64,000 bases of DNA, from NCBI RefSeq assembly GCF_020178975.1, contig NZ_JAHXBU010000042.1, positions 1 through 64,000 of the forward strand, in the 5' to 3' direction. This DNA is from Cesiribacter sp. SM1. Its GTDB lineage: Bacteria; Bacteroidota; Bacteroidia; Cytophagales; Cyclobacteriaceae. A model generated the notes under the pieces. That model made no database searches. It was not told the DNA's origin and saw only the letters and a program-made list of their open reading frames with translations. The position numbers and the translations under genes are program-made. Positions 50,889-60,395 of the stretch are shown here, in pieces (within the stretch, counting starts at the first letter, position 1; every line of letters begins with the position of its first letter).

Positions 50889-52694
50889 TTATTGTATTTC
50901 CGGATCATACACCCATATATCCGGGCTGAATTCCCTGAAACCTTCTGTTTCATTCACCATAAATCCAACATACCCCTTATTCTTGTAAGAGAAGGATTTC
51001 TTCATAGTAGTAATGCCTCCCCTGAAATTTTCAATCCTTTTCCATTCCCCTGTTTTAAAGTGGTAGGTCCACACTTTAGGCTCCGCAGCGCTGCCGTAAG
51101 TGGCTCCTCCAATGTACAACACATCATTCAGTACAAAACTTATTGCTGGCTGCGAATTGCTGGATATGTCAAAAGGCACGGTTGTTACCGCTTCAAAGTA
51201 GTCTTTTACCCATGGGTTAAACTTATACAGCTTAACAGGTGCAGTTGCAGAAAAATTAAATGGTATAATATAACCTTCACCATTATATGTAAAATGAGTA
51301 TCACGACTATCGAACATGCGGAAAATTGTTGTACGTCCTACGATTTCCCATGTATCTGTTAAAGGCATGTACCGCCATATTTCGTTGCTGTGCGAGACCG
51401 AGGTACTTCCGGAAATCAGATAGCCGTAGTTACCGGAAGTAAAAGCAGCGGAGCCTTTTCTTGGAGCACCCGGAAAATCTGACAGCTGCTTCCACTGATC
51501 CAGCTCGGGCGTATACTCCCAGATGTCTACATACCTTTGTTGCGAACCTGTGCCGTAGTAAAGCTTTCCTCCCAGGTAGAAGCCCATGGCATCGTCCCTG
51601 CCCCGGCCCGGGAAATCATTCAGCTGTTTCCAGCTGTCAGTATCAAAATTATACTGCCACACATCGGCAAAAGTGTTATTACAGCAATACAGGTCAGCAC
51701 CCCCAATGTGGTAGCCCATACCATTTATGATAGTAAAATAACCTGCTACCCGTACCTGCCCGGGAAAGGGATTTAACTTACGCCACCTGGATATAATTTC
51801 AACAGTCTCTGCATGGGTGTATTCCTGGTTTCTGACAGTTACAGATACCGGCAAATTACCAACCTGAAGATCGTAAGGCAACCTGATGCGCAGTTGCGTT
51901 GGCTCAGCTTCCAGTACAAATGCATGTTGCCCGCCTATCATTACTTTATTATGGGTGATTCGTGGATCGAAACCTGTTCCGTATATGGTAAGTTCTGTTT
52001 CGCCTATAATGCCTCTGCGGGGACTGATGCTGGTTACCCGGTGTCCGTCTATTATAAACTCATCTCTGCTCACAACCATTGTACTGCCACTTCCGATGGT
52101 GATCTTAACACCACCGGACTTAGTGATAGAAACAGGCACCATTACCTTAACCGTATCAAAATCAGCACTTATGATATAGGCAGAATCGTTGCCCAACAGT
52201 GCTTTGTTTCGGTTTCTGTTGATTGAAAAATGCTTACCGATAACTGTAATGGTGTCGCCGGTACCGCCGGATTTGGGAAAAAAGTCAAGGATTACAGGCT
52301 TTTCAGTTCCCTCGCTACTAAAGTTTAGACTATTGCCCAAAACCAACACTTCAGTGGTTTTAACAAAGGCTCTGCAGCTGTATTCCACACCTTTCTCAAG
52401 GTCACTATCTACCAGCAGTTCAAATTCCTGCAGTGATTTGCTGTTAAAGAGGCTATACTGAAAAGTTATTCCGTTCCCCTCCCAGATAAAGCCATAATCG
52501 GTAATCTGCTGATTTCCTTCTGACAGCAGTTTGGCAGACAGCATTACTGCCTTACCATCGGTACTAACAGGTGCTTCTGTTCTGATAAGCGGGTAGCTTT
52601 TCTTGATCGGAAAGTCTTTGTCTTTAGCGCAGCCACTGAACAAACAGAGGATAATCAGGAGGCTGAATATATGGATGGGGTTCGCAGAGGTCAT
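50889..52694 (-). CDS. IPT/TIG and kelch-repeat lipoprotein
   Basis: 601 residues with a lipobox (LLIILCLFSGCAKDK, Cys at residue 22). An N-terminal Ig-like region (SYPLIRTEAPVSTDGKAV to AFVKTT) is followed by two IPT/TIG domains (ILDFFPKSGGTGDTITVIGKHF and VTSISPRRGIIGETELTIYGTGFD), then a kelch-type propeller (about 305-590: YFTIINGMGYHIGGADLYCCNNTFADVWQYNFDTDSWKQL, GKLYYGTGSQQRYVDIWEYTPELDQWKQLSDFPGAPR). This suggests a surface protein that binds ligands or partners. Its start overlaps the upstream gene's stop by four bases (ATGA), so both are made together. Confidence 0.9.
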   Translation of the reverse strand: MTSANPIHIFSLLIILCLFSGCAKDKDFPIKKSYPLIRTEAPVSTDGKAVMLSAKLLSEGNQQITDYGFIWEGNGITFQYSLFNSKSLQEFELLVDSDLEKGVEYSCRAFVKTTEVLVLGNSLNFSSEGTEKPVILDFFPKSGGTGDTITVIGKHFSINRNRNKALLGNDSAYIISADFDTVKVMVPVSITKSGGVKITIGSGSTMVVSRDEFIIDGHRVTSISPRRGIIGETELTIYGTGFDPRITHNKVMIGGQHAFVLEAEPTQLRIRLPYDLQVGNLPVSVTVRNQEYTHAETVEIISRWRKLNPFPGQVRVAGYFTIINGMGYHIGGADLYCCNNTFADVWQYNFDTDSWKQLNDFPGRGRDDAMGFYLGGKLYYGTGSQQRYVDIWEYTPELDQWKQLSDFPGAPRKGSAAFTSGNYGYLISGSTSVSHSNEIWRYMPLTDTWEIVGRTTIFRMFDSRDTHFTYNGEGYIIPFNFSATAPVKLYKFNPWVKDYFEAVTTVPFDISSNSQPAISFVLNDVLYIGGATYGSAAEPKVWTYHFKTGEWKRIENFRGGITTMKKSFSYKNKGYVGFMVNETEGFREFSPDIWVYDPEIQ

Positions 52695-53794
52695 AGGTTG
52701 GCTTTAATGCTTAGCAGGTTGTTGGTTAAGCTTACTCCTTTTTCATTGTTCAGGAACCTGGCGCTACCAATCTCCAGCGCTATGTAGTGATCATACCTGA
52801 TAAAGAACTGGAAGCCGGCGCCATAATTTACTGCAACATTATATTCAGGCAATTTTATATGTGAGGGATAACTTTCCAGTCTGATCACATCACCTGCAAT
52901 GTCTGCCTGGAACACAGCACTGCTTGACTCAAGCATATAGGTGAGGTTGCCGCCCAAAAAACCATAGAGCCTGTGTTTATTAATATGAAAAGTATACTTG
53001 GGAGCTGCATGCAGGCTCAGGTACGCCATCTCTATGCTAATATCCTGGTTTACGCTGGCCGACATTAGTTCTTTCATATAAGCTGATCTGCCATACAGGA
53101 TTTCAGTCATAAAACCCGTGTTATTTACCGACCACACAGGAGTTTCCATAAAAAAGCCGAACTGCAGGTCTTCAGACATCATCTTGTACTTCCCGAATCG
53201 TTTCGGCGCAAAGGCATCATCATTAACCGACATACCGGATTTTGAATACCTGGCAACAGGACCAAAACTGGAGAAAGGCAGCTGCCGGCATTTTTTTGAA
53301 TTGTAGCGGTGCACAAAATCATAAAGGGCTTGCCTGCGGTACTTTACTAACTTATGCTGTTGCGCCCATTTGCTGCATTCAGCTGTGTACCGCTGTAACA
53401 CTGCATGGTAAGCATCCTTTTCCAGGCTATGCAACACACTATCCTTATCTTCTATATAAAACCTGTTACCTCCGCCTGTTAGCAAAAGAAGATCTGCTTC
53501 TCCCTCTTCTATCAGCTCAAGGAAAACATATTTTTGCTCACCATCAATGGTAACTTTTCTGGACAGAAATTTTCTGCCATCCATGAAACCAAATTCGGAG
53601 AGCTGATCGGCTGTGTAGGTTTCTGTATGTTCTTTGTTAAGAGAAAAAATTATCTCTGCAGGATCACTGTAGTTAACAGATACCCTGCCCTGTATATATG
53701 CAGTATCTCCCTTCACAATGTACCCATTGGTCTGGGCATAACTGTTACAAAGCAGCAGGCATAAAATGCCGGATAGTAATAAAATTTGTTTCAT
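52691..53794 (-). CDS. Exported hypothetical outer-membrane protein
   Basis: 367 residues with a signal peptide (LLLSGILCLLLCNSYAQ). The first third (GDTAYIQGRVSVNYSDPAEIIFSLN through DGEQKYVFLELIEEGEADLLLL) is a soluble domain seen repeatedly in Bacteroidota proteins of unknown role. The last half is Gly- and aromatic-rich with strand-like alternation (FGFFMETPVWSVNNTGFMTEILYG, GFLGGNLTYML, YNVAVNYGAGFQFFIRYDHYIALEIGSARFL), as in an outer-membrane barrel. No match by name. The partner gene downstream is a kelch lipoprotein that overlaps it by four bases, suggesting that the barrel and lipoprotein work together. Confidence 0.75.
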   Translation of the reverse strand: MKQILLLSGILCLLLCNSYAQTNGYIVKGDTAYIQGRVSVNYSDPAEIIFSLNKEHTETYTADQLSEFGFMDGRKFLSRKVTIDGEQKYVFLELIEEGEADLLLLTGGGNRFYIEDKDSVLHSLEKDAYHAVLQRYTAECSKWAQQHKLVKYRRQALYDFVHRYNSKKCRQLPFSSFGPVARYSKSGMSVNDDAFAPKRFGKYKMMSEDLQFGFFMETPVWSVNNTGFMTEILYGRSAYMKELMSASVNQDISIEMAYLSLHAAPKYTFHINKHRLYGFLGGNLTYMLESSSAVFQADIAGDVIRLESYPSHIKLPEYNVAVNYGAGFQFFIRYDHYIALEIGSARFLNNEKGVSLTNNLLSIKANL

Positions 53795-54240
53795 CAGACC
53801 AATAGATCAGGGCTTTGCCTGGCTCGAAACAGGCACAATTTTCTCAATAGATAGCAAATGGATATAGCGCTTGAAAATCTGCTGTTCTTCACCAGAGAAA
53901 GCAGTAAAGGCTGGTTTATCATTAGTTAGCCGATTCATAAGAACCTCTCAGAAGCACACCGCATGAGCCTGCACCTGGGGCGCAATTTATGGAGGCTTAA
54001 GGTATATATTTTATGCTGGAAAGGCAACAGCAGGCAGCCATCAGTATTGTTTCGGTCAGGTGTAGGACTGTAAGAAATGAGTCCTGGAGTACAGTACTTC
54101 CTCGACTTAAGCAGCGATTACTGCTCTGATGTGCATATCGCTAACCTTTAAGCTATAGCATAGGCTAAAAACAAACCAGAGACAAGGTGTTTACAGTTTG
54201 AGAATTAGCAGGTAAAAATCTGGCAGAAGCTTTTCGGATG
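53795..54240. other. Gene-free gap
   Basis: 446 bases between the outer-membrane protein gene and the SDR gene. I see no convincing promoter box, RNA gene or repeat. A 31-codon minus-strand frame starting near 53939 is the longest upstream candidate and is judged random. Confidence 0.5.
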
Positions 54241-55707
54241 CTACAGCCCAGCACCACCAACGCCCGCTCTGTAGTGCACCAGGTTCTCTGCCATTCCTTC
54301 GAAGATGAAGAAATGAAAAGGAAGCACAGAATACCAGTACAAACGGCCCAGTAATCCTTTGGGGCGGAATGTGGCCGTTTGCTGCAGGTATTGTTCCTCT
54401 CCTTTTTCCACCACCTTAAACTCAAGCCATGCTTCACCTGGTAACTTCATTTCCGCATAGAGGAGCAAACGCCTGTTTTGTTTATCGGCCGCCAGCACCC
54501 GCCAGAAATCAAGGGTATCTCCTGTATTGATGATATGCTCATTGGTTCTGCCCCGCCGCAGGCCAACGCCACCCACCATTTTATCCATAAAACCTCTGAT
54601 GTTCCACAGCCAGTCTCCATAATACCAGCCCCGCTTTCCGCCAATTGACCAGATGTTATCAAGCACTCCATCCAGGTCCCTATCGATCTTCTTCTCCCTT
54701 TTGTCGGTAAAACAGCCATCACAGGGCACGTGGATATGCTCCAGCAAATCATTATCGAAAGAACTTGAAACCAGGGAGTCTTTCCAGCTCGAAACTACAT
54801 TGTTCTGTTCCATTTTTTGAAACGCCAGCCGCACGGCTTCTTTATAGTGGATTGGCCGGACATTCAGCATCTTCTCCAGTCTGTTTTCTTTTGCCACCAC
54901 CTCTACCTTCATGCTGTTCACCAGGTTGATGGCCAATTTATAGGAGGTAGAAGTAACAAAATAGAGCCAGTATGAAGACAGCCGTGGTGTCATAACGGGT
55001 ACCGTAATAATTACTCTTTTAAGCCCGCGCACCTCTGCAAACTGCAGCAGCATTTCTTTGTAAGACAAAACATCGGGTCCGCCAATGTCATAGGAGTTGT
55101 TAAATGTCTCCTCCCGCAGCAATACCCCTGTGAGGTACTCCAGCACATTTCTGATGGCTATGGGCTGGCTCCTGGTGTTTAGCCATTTTGGGGTGATCAT
55201 GATCGGTAGCTTCTCCACCAGATCGCGGATAATTTCAAAAGAGGCACTGCCCGAGCCTACGATAATGCCTGCTTTGATACAGGTAAAGGGAATGCCGCTC
55301 CTGTTCAGGATAAGCTCTACTTTTTTCCTGGAGGCCAGGTGCCTGGAGAGCTTTTCTTCGTTGGTAATTCCACTAAGGTATATGATCTGCTTTACTTCTG
55401 TTTGCTCCACCAGCCTAATGAAGTTCCCTGCAGCAACAGCCTCCAGAGCTTCAAAGTCGCTGATATTTGCACTCATTGAATGGATGAGGTAATAGGCAGC
55501 AACTATATCTCTGATAGCATCTGAAAAAGGGACATCTTCCAGAAAGTCTGCCTCAAAAACAGAGATGTTGGGATGCCTGTAAACACCGTCAGTAGGAAAA
55601 CGCTCCTTGTCTCTTATACAGCAAACCACTTCGTGCCCCTGCCCTATCAGCACTGGCAGCAGCCTTTTGCCTATATACCCACTTGCACCCGTTAATAGTA
55701 TCTTCAT
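54241..55707 (-). CDS. SDR family oxidoreductase with DUF2867 domain
   Basis: 488 residues. An N-terminal atypical SDR domain binds dinucleotide (MKILLTGASGYIGKRLLPVL, residues 1-20), with YYLIHSM and YLSGITNEEKLSRHLASRKKVELIL where the catalytic positions would be. The C-terminal part (about 310-488) is DUF2867-like (GKRGWYYGDWLWNIRGFMDKMVGGVGLRRGRT, LEFKVVEKGEEQYLQQTATFRPKGLLGRLYWYSVLPFHFFIF). Members are predicted NAD(P)-binding proteins of unclear substrate. It has no close same-strand neighbour; the gap to the amidase contains a terminator. Confidence 0.88.
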   Translation of the reverse strand: MKILLTGASGYIGKRLLPVLIGQGHEVVCCIRDKERFPTDGVYRHPNISVFEADFLEDVPFSDAIRDIVAAYYLIHSMSANISDFEALEAVAAGNFIRLVEQTEVKQIIYLSGITNEEKLSRHLASRKKVELILNRSGIPFTCIKAGIIVGSGSASFEIIRDLVEKLPIMITPKWLNTRSQPIAIRNVLEYLTGVLLREETFNNSYDIGGPDVLSYKEMLLQFAEVRGLKRVIITVPVMTPRLSSYWLYFVTSTSYKLAINLVNSMKVEVVAKENRLEKMLNVRPIHYKEAVRLAFQKMEQNNVVSSWKDSLVSSSFDNDLLEHIHVPCDGCFTDKREKKIDRDLDGVLDNIWSIGGKRGWYYGDWLWNIRGFMDKMVGGVGLRRGRTNEHIINTGDTLDFWRVLAADKQNRRLLLYAEMKLPGEAWLEFKVVEKGEEQYLQQTATFRPKGLLGRLYWYSVLPFHFFIFEGMAENLVHYRAGVGGAGL

Positions 55708-55844
55708 TTGTTACTCCCGGTCAAGAGCTATAACAGCATTGTGCGGGTTTAGCTTTTGAAAAACAGTAATTTTTATAATACTACAGGGCTGCATAAGGAT
55801 GCCCTGCTGTGGTTTTGCAGTATGTCCGCTTTGTTGGCAAGACA

Positions 55845-55872
55845 ATAAAAAAGCCCCGACCTGGGGCTTTCA
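55845..55872 (-). terminator. Terminator after the amidase gene
   Basis: Stem AAAGCCCC (55850-55857) with GGGGCTTT (55863-55870), five-base loop; on the minus strand a T run follows. It ends the amidase transcript ahead of the SDR gene. Confidence 0.75.
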
Positions 55873-55918
55873 ATACAGTTTTTATGCCTGCAACTATGCT
55901 CTGTTCTCTGCTGCAGGA

Positions 55919-57553
55919 CTACTGATGGGGGATAAATTGGGGCACTTTGCGATGCTTTGTTGCCATTTCATAGGCATAGGCAATTTCTAAAAGTACTGGC
56001 TCACTCCAGGCCCTGCCAAAGAAAGATATACCAACAGGTAAGGCATCTACATAGCCCATGGGTACCGTAATATTTGGGTAACCTGCCTGCGCAGCCGGAG
56101 ACGAACTGCCCAGCTGAAAACTATCGCCGTTCACCAGGTCGGAATGCCAGGCTGGGCTTCCTGTAGGAGCAATGATGGCATCCAGCTGGTGCTCGTTCAT
56201 AACTTTATCTATTCCCTCTTCCCGGCTGCCCTTCATTAGCTTCGCCAGTGCCTCTGTATATTCTTTTGAATTGAGGTCGCCTTTTTCCTGAGCCATCTCC
56301 AGGTAGCGCTGGTTGTAGTATTTTAGCTCCAGGGTATCAGCCCGGTTAAAAGCAATCAGGTCTTCCACACTTTTGATTGGAGCATCGGGTCCCAGGGATT
56401 GAAAATACTTATTTAGTCCGTCTTTATACTCATAGAGCATGATCTCGAAAGATGCACTCCCCACACCTGCTGCAGATATTTGATCTATCTCGATGATTTC
56501 TGCTCCCTTGCTCTTTAGCAGGGCAACTGCCTTGTACATGAGCGAATCTACCTTGTAGTTATTCTCCAGCGGGGCCTTGAAAAAACCAATCCGCTTGCCT
56601 TTCAGGCCATCTTCCTTCAGAAACTGGGTATAATCCGTATGGAATTTACCCTCGCTGCCAATGGTCTTTTCATCTGCAGCATCCACCCCTACGAGGGCTC
56701 CCAAACCAATTGCTGCATCGCGTACGCTGCGTGCCATTGGCCCCGGGGTATCCTGGGTAAAGGAGATGGGAATAACACCTGAGCGGCTTACCAGCCCAAC
56801 GGTTGGTTTTATTCCTACAATGCCATTGGCATGAGAAGGGCAAACTATGGAACCATTCGTTTCGGTACCAATGGCCAGTACTGTCAGATTAGCGGATACC
56901 GCCACTGCCGAACCAGAACTTGATCCGCAGGGGTTGCGGCTAAGTACATAAGGATTTTTGGTCTGACCCTCTACCCCACTCCAGCCACTGCTGGATAACT
57001 CACCTCTAAAGTTTGCCCATTCACTTAAATTGGCTTTACCTAAAATAATGGCCCCTGCTTCCCTTAATTTAGCAGCAACATAGCTATCCTGTAAAGGGTA
57101 AGAATTCTGCAATGCCCTGGAGCCCGCCGTGGTGGCCATCTTATCGTGGGTATCGATGTTGTCTTTAAGCACCACCGGAATACCGTGCAGCGGCCCCCTG
57201 CTTTTTCCTTCTTGTCTTTCCCTGTCCAGCTCCTCTGCAATTTGTATGGCATCCGGATTTACCTGGATAATAGAGTTAAGCGTAGGTCCGCTGTCATCAA
57301 TCGCCTCAATTCTATCCAGGTAAGCCTGCACCAGTTCTTTAGCTGTAAAGCGTCCGTCTTTATAACCCTGCTGAATTTCAGGAATGCTTAGCTCCAGCAG
57401 GCTGAAATTTTCTACCGCCGTGGCCTGTGATTCACCTGGCTGTGGCTGGCAGGATGTGAGTAAAGCGGCTTGCATGAGCAGGAGCAATAATAATTTACCC
57501 ACTATTTGCCTGTAGGTAACGAGTTTCAAAATTGTGCTGATTTCTGATTTCAT
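55919..57553 (-). CDS. Amidase, exported lipoprotein
   Basis: 544 residues. Lipobox near residue 35 (LLLLLLMQAALLTSCQPQ). Amidase-signature family: Lys in HGIPVVLKDNIDT (Lys130), a Gly/Ser-rich loop NPCGSSSGSAVAVSAN with the cis-Ser about 211, and the nucleophile in GTETNGSIVCPSHANG (Ser235). The family cleaves amide bonds; it includes peptide amidases and the GatA subunit, but GatA is cytosolic and this is a lipoprotein. Substrate unknown. Confidence 0.93.
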   Translation of the reverse strand: MKSEISTILKLVTYRQIVGKLLLLLLMQAALLTSCQPQPGESQATAVENFSLLELSIPEIQQGYKDGRFTAKELVQAYLDRIEAIDDSGPTLNSIIQVNPDAIQIAEELDRERQEGKSRGPLHGIPVVLKDNIDTHDKMATTAGSRALQNSYPLQDSYVAAKLREAGAIILGKANLSEWANFRGELSSSGWSGVEGQTKNPYVLSRNPCGSSSGSAVAVSANLTVLAIGTETNGSIVCPSHANGIVGIKPTVGLVSRSGVIPISFTQDTPGPMARSVRDAAIGLGALVGVDAADEKTIGSEGKFHTDYTQFLKEDGLKGKRIGFFKAPLENNYKVDSLMYKAVALLKSKGAEIIEIDQISAAGVGSASFEIMLYEYKDGLNKYFQSLGPDAPIKSVEDLIAFNRADTLELKYYNQRYLEMAQEKGDLNSKEYTEALAKLMKGSREEGIDKVMNEHQLDAIIAPTGSPAWHSDLVNGDSFQLGSSSPAAQAGYPNITVPMGYVDALPVGISFFGRAWSEPVLLEIAYAYEMATKHRKVPQFIPHQ

Positions 57554-58243
57554 AAATGCTTGTGCGCAGCGATGGTCTATCTATTATAAATTTATGTATT
57601 CAATTTTTTCGGAAAAGAGGGTGGTAAATGCAGGATATTTTATTCACTTCAGTACTAAAATTTACTTCAGTACTATACAGTTCCATTAGCTTCGTCATCC
57701 TGAACCTGCACAGCTATGCCTCCTGCTAAGGGATCTAAGCCCCGACTTTTCTTTTACCTGGTGCCCTTCTATTTATAGTTTTAACGGCTTTGAATGTTAA
57801 AACACTGATTTTCTTTTCTTATCGTCATGGGAGGAATGAAGCTATCCTTTTAAGATAGCTTTATGTGGCCCTAACATACACTATGGTTAAATAAAATCCT
57901 AGCAGCAGCGTGTGTAGCAGATTCCATTCTGTTCCTTCTACCTCTACCAGGATAAGCCGCTACTGTATTTTTTTAAGAAGGCCTGCCGGAACACCAGACA
58001 GTTGATACTTATTTAATACCAGCAACAGGATCGGGCTGACGCTACCCCGCAAAGATCTCCTGCAAAACACATTGCTAAGGGCTCTTTTCTGCAGCAGAAC
58101 CTGCACGGAGATACAGGCAATGGCTTGTTCTTTTCTCTTCTATATGCAATGTGCTATCATTCTGCTAATTAAACCTATCTGCCTCGCTTTCGTACTAGCT
58201 ACTATTGACTAACTAGATTTTATAACCAAAAATTTTTTAAACC
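57554..58243. other. Gene-free gap
   Basis: 690 bases between the divergent amidase and membrane-anchored genes. The direct repeat ACTTCAGTACTA appears twice near 57646-57676. A TACTATTG box (7 of 8 to TAnnTTTG) lies near 58191-58198 in front of the plus-strand gene. Otherwise I see no RNA gene or coding region. Confidence 0.45.
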
Positions 58244-58921
58244 ATGGCAGAGATTAGAGTAGAAAAAAAAGATAACAAACCGATATGGCCCTGGATCATA
58301 GGTGCCCTTCTTTTGATTGGCCTTATCTGGGCAGTAGCAGAATTATTTGACAGTGAGGAGCCCGAAAGAGAAGTGGCTGCTGTAGAACAACCTGTTGTTG
58401 AAGACAGAACTGTTATTGAAGAAGAGCGTGTGGCCAACAACCAGATGGCTGCACCTGTAAGCGAATACATTACTTTCGCAGAACAAGATGAACAAAGCCC
58501 TGATATGGGTCTCGATCATGAGTACACAAGCCAGGGTATTCAAAAACTTAAGGCTGCACTGGTAGCACTTGCAGATGAGCATGGCGCCGGCAATGCCGAC
58601 ATTCAGCAGAAAAAACAAGATATGGAACAGGCTGCTGACAAAATCCAGCAGGATCCAACCTCGCTCCAGCATGCCAACACCATTAAGGATACCTTTACAA
58701 AAGCAAGTAACCTGATGGCTTCAATACAGCAGAACAGCTTCCCGGATGCAAGTGATGAAGTAGAGGAAGTAAAAAGTGCTGCTGAATCGATTGATGTTAA
58801 TACCCAGACGCTGAATCAGAAAGATGCAGTGAAGGAGTTTTTCAATGAATCCAGCGAAGCAATTCAGGCTATGGCAGGAAATAATGCTACGGCTACCACT
58901 GGAACAACCAATAATTTATAA
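58244..58921 (+). CDS. Membrane-anchored hypothetical protein
   Basis: 225 residues. A basic N-terminus (MAEIRVEKKDNKP) precedes one membrane helix (WPWIIGALLLIGLIWAVAELF, about 15-35). The rest is a Gln/Glu/Ala-rich, mostly helical soluble region (about 80-205) with HEYTSQGIQKLKAALVALADEH and SSEAIQAMAGNN, ending in a Thr/Asn tail. The orientation rule puts the helical domain in the periplasm. No family recognised; similar single-helix proteins occur widely in Cytophagales. A strong terminator follows. Confidence 0.8.
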   Translation: MAEIRVEKKDNKPIWPWIIGALLLIGLIWAVAELFDSEEPEREVAAVEQPVVEDRTVIEEERVANNQMAAPVSEYITFAEQDEQSPDMGLDHEYTSQGIQKLKAALVALADEHGAGNADIQQKKQDMEQAADKIQQDPTSLQHANTIKDTFTKASNLMASIQQNSFPDASDEVEEVKSAAESIDVNTQTLNQKDAVKEFFNESSEAIQAMAGNNATATTGTTNNL

Positions 58922-58961
58922 TTCTGTAAAGCAGGTTTTTCCTGGCAGATTAAAATAAACA

Positions 58962-58992
58962 GGAGCCGGCATTTATTGCCGGCTCTTTTTTT
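58962..58992 (+). terminator. Intrinsic terminator
   Basis: Stem GAGCCGGC (58963-58970) with GCCGGCTC (58978-58985), seven-base loop, then a run of T. About 40 bases after the membrane-anchored gene. Confidence 0.88.
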
Positions 58993-59049
58993 ATGTTTAT
59001 ACTACTATGCATTTAAGCAATCGAATTTTTGAGCAGTAAGCAAACATTT

Positions 59050-59505
59050 ATGCAGCCTACCCTAAAAACAGCATTACACGATCTATGCCTGCAACAGGTA
59101 AACCAAAGGATTGCCACGGCCAAAGAAGCAATGGATGCCGCCCAGGCAGCCGCTAACAACGAAGGCAAAAGCAGTGCTGGCGATAAATATGAAACAGGCC
59201 GCGCCATGATGCAGCTGGAGCGGGATCAGCATGCCCGCCTGCTGGCAGAAGCACTGAAGCTTAAGCAGGCCCTCGATAAGCTTGATGTAAGCCGCCAGCA
59301 TGAGCAGGTACAGCCTGGAAGCCTTTTACGGACCGACACCGGCTATTTTTTTATTGCTGTAAGCCTGGGTAAACTGGTGTGGGAAGGGCAGGAATACATG
59401 GCCATTTCCCCGCTTACACCGCTCGCTACCAGCCTTATAGGACTGCAACAGAACGAAACAGCAGTTTTCAACAACAAAAAAATCCGGATTCTGGAGCTCT
59501 GCTAA
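59050..59505 (+). CDS. GreA-like protein
   Basis: 151 residues from the ATG at 59050; a TTG at 59029 in frame is less likely. The N-terminal half is a helical hairpin (KTALHDLCLQQVNQRIATAKEAMDAAQAAANNEGKSSAGDKYETGRAMMQLERDQHARLLAEALKLKQALDKL). The C-terminal half is a small beta domain with the GreA-like ending SPLTPLATSLIGLQQNETAVFNNKKIRILEL. GreA coiled-coil tips carry two acidic residues that help RNA polymerase cleave backtracked RNA; here the tip near residues 45-52 has GKSSAGDKYETG, so one or two acidic residues are present. It may be a polymerase-binding factor, but some annotations of this family are uninformative. Confidence 0.65.
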   Translation: MQPTLKTALHDLCLQQVNQRIATAKEAMDAAQAAANNEGKSSAGDKYETGRAMMQLERDQHARLLAEALKLKQALDKLDVSRQHEQVQPGSLLRTDTGYFFIAVSLGKLVWEGQEYMAISPLTPLATSLIGLQQNETAVFNNKKIRILELC

Positions 59506-59574
59506 CGCTTTTTGCTCCACACTTCCTAACACAGCGCATCCTACAAACGCCTTTAACACCTGATCACGTACATG

Positions 59575-60297
59575 CTATTTTATACCTCCGAATGCAGCAA
59601 AGCAGAGGTGCTTGTGCAGTACTTCTATCTGCCGAAAGCCTGCTTTTTTCAATAATTCCAGCTGGTACATCAGGGGCCTTGGGCTATCTTCTTTTTCTAT
59701 GTAGGCCAGCACTTTTTCGCGGTATTCCGCCCCTCCGGACTGCTCCAGGTACTCTCCATATTTCTGCCAGAACAGTAGGCTCACAGGGCCTGACCCATGC
59801 TCGATCAGATCTGATATCCATAGGCTCCCTCCCTGCCGTAAACTTATGTACAGCTTACCGAATACCTCTTCCCACTCTGCATCATCACGCAAATGATGCA
59901 ATACGGCGCCAGCTACTATAATATCATACTCATTTTCCGGCAGCTCCAGCTCCCTGACATCTGCCTGTATGATTTTAACATTACCGCTGGTGGCAGGGAT
60001 AACCCGCTCCTCTGCCTTCTGCAGCATGGGCATGCTTAAATCTACCAGGGTGCAGGATAGCCCCGGAATTTTCCCCAGCATTTTTATAGTATAGTTACCA
60101 GCACCACAGCCAACATCCAGCAGTTTGGTGGCATGCGGGTTTGCAGCTCTGGCTGCAGCAGCAATCAGCTCCAGGCTCAAAGGTGCATCCACAGTAGACT
60201 GCTGACCTGTTTCCAGATTGGAAAAGCGCTCAACATCTGCATCGAAACGCTCCCTTATTTCTTCGGTTGTAGATTTTAACTGGTTGCTGGCTTTCAT
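59575..60297 (-). CDS. Class I SAM-dependent methyltransferase
   Basis: 240 residues. Motif I is KLLDVGCGAGNYTIKM (about 79-94), then CTLVDLSMPMLQKAEE and the motif ending EYDIIVAGAVLHHLRDDAEWEEVF. It transfers a methyl group from S-adenosylmethionine to an unidentified substrate. The substrate-binding C-terminus (KEDSPRPLMYQLELLKKAGFRQIEVLH) is typical of small-molecule methyltransferases. A good promoter precedes it. Confidence 0.9.
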   Translation of the reverse strand: MKASNQLKSTTEEIRERFDADVERFSNLETGQQSTVDAPLSLELIAAAARAANPHATKLLDVGCGAGNYTIKMLGKIPGLSCTLVDLSMPMLQKAEERVIPATSGNVKIIQADVRELELPENEYDIIVAGAVLHHLRDDAEWEEVFGKLYISLRQGGSLWISDLIEHGSGPVSLLFWQKYGEYLEQSGGAEYREKVLAYIEKEDSPRPLMYQLELLKKAGFRQIEVLHKHLCFAAFGGIK

Positions 60298-60338
60298 GGA
60301 GGTAGTGTTTTAAATGGTTTTTATGCAGGATTTATCCC

Positions 60339-60368
60339 CAAAAGTAACAAAGTATTTACCCGCTACAA
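60339..60368 (-). promoter_or_regulatory. Consensus promoter of the methyltransferase gene
   Basis: On the minus strand TTG (60368-60366), 19 bases, then TACTTTTG (60346-60339), a full match to TAnnTTTG. The leader before the ATG (60297) is about 38 bases. Confidence 0.7.
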
Positions 60369-60395
60369 TTTATAAATTACCTTCCTCTAAAAGCA

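Noticed and set aside
53840-53939. Small minus-strand frame upstream of the outer-membrane protein gene
   Set aside because: After careful reading it ends after 31 codons and shows no signal peptide or family pattern.
55919-57553. GatA subunit of the glutamyl-tRNA amidotransferase
   Set aside because: It has a lipoprotein signal and no gatB or gatC neighbour, so it is an exported amidase.
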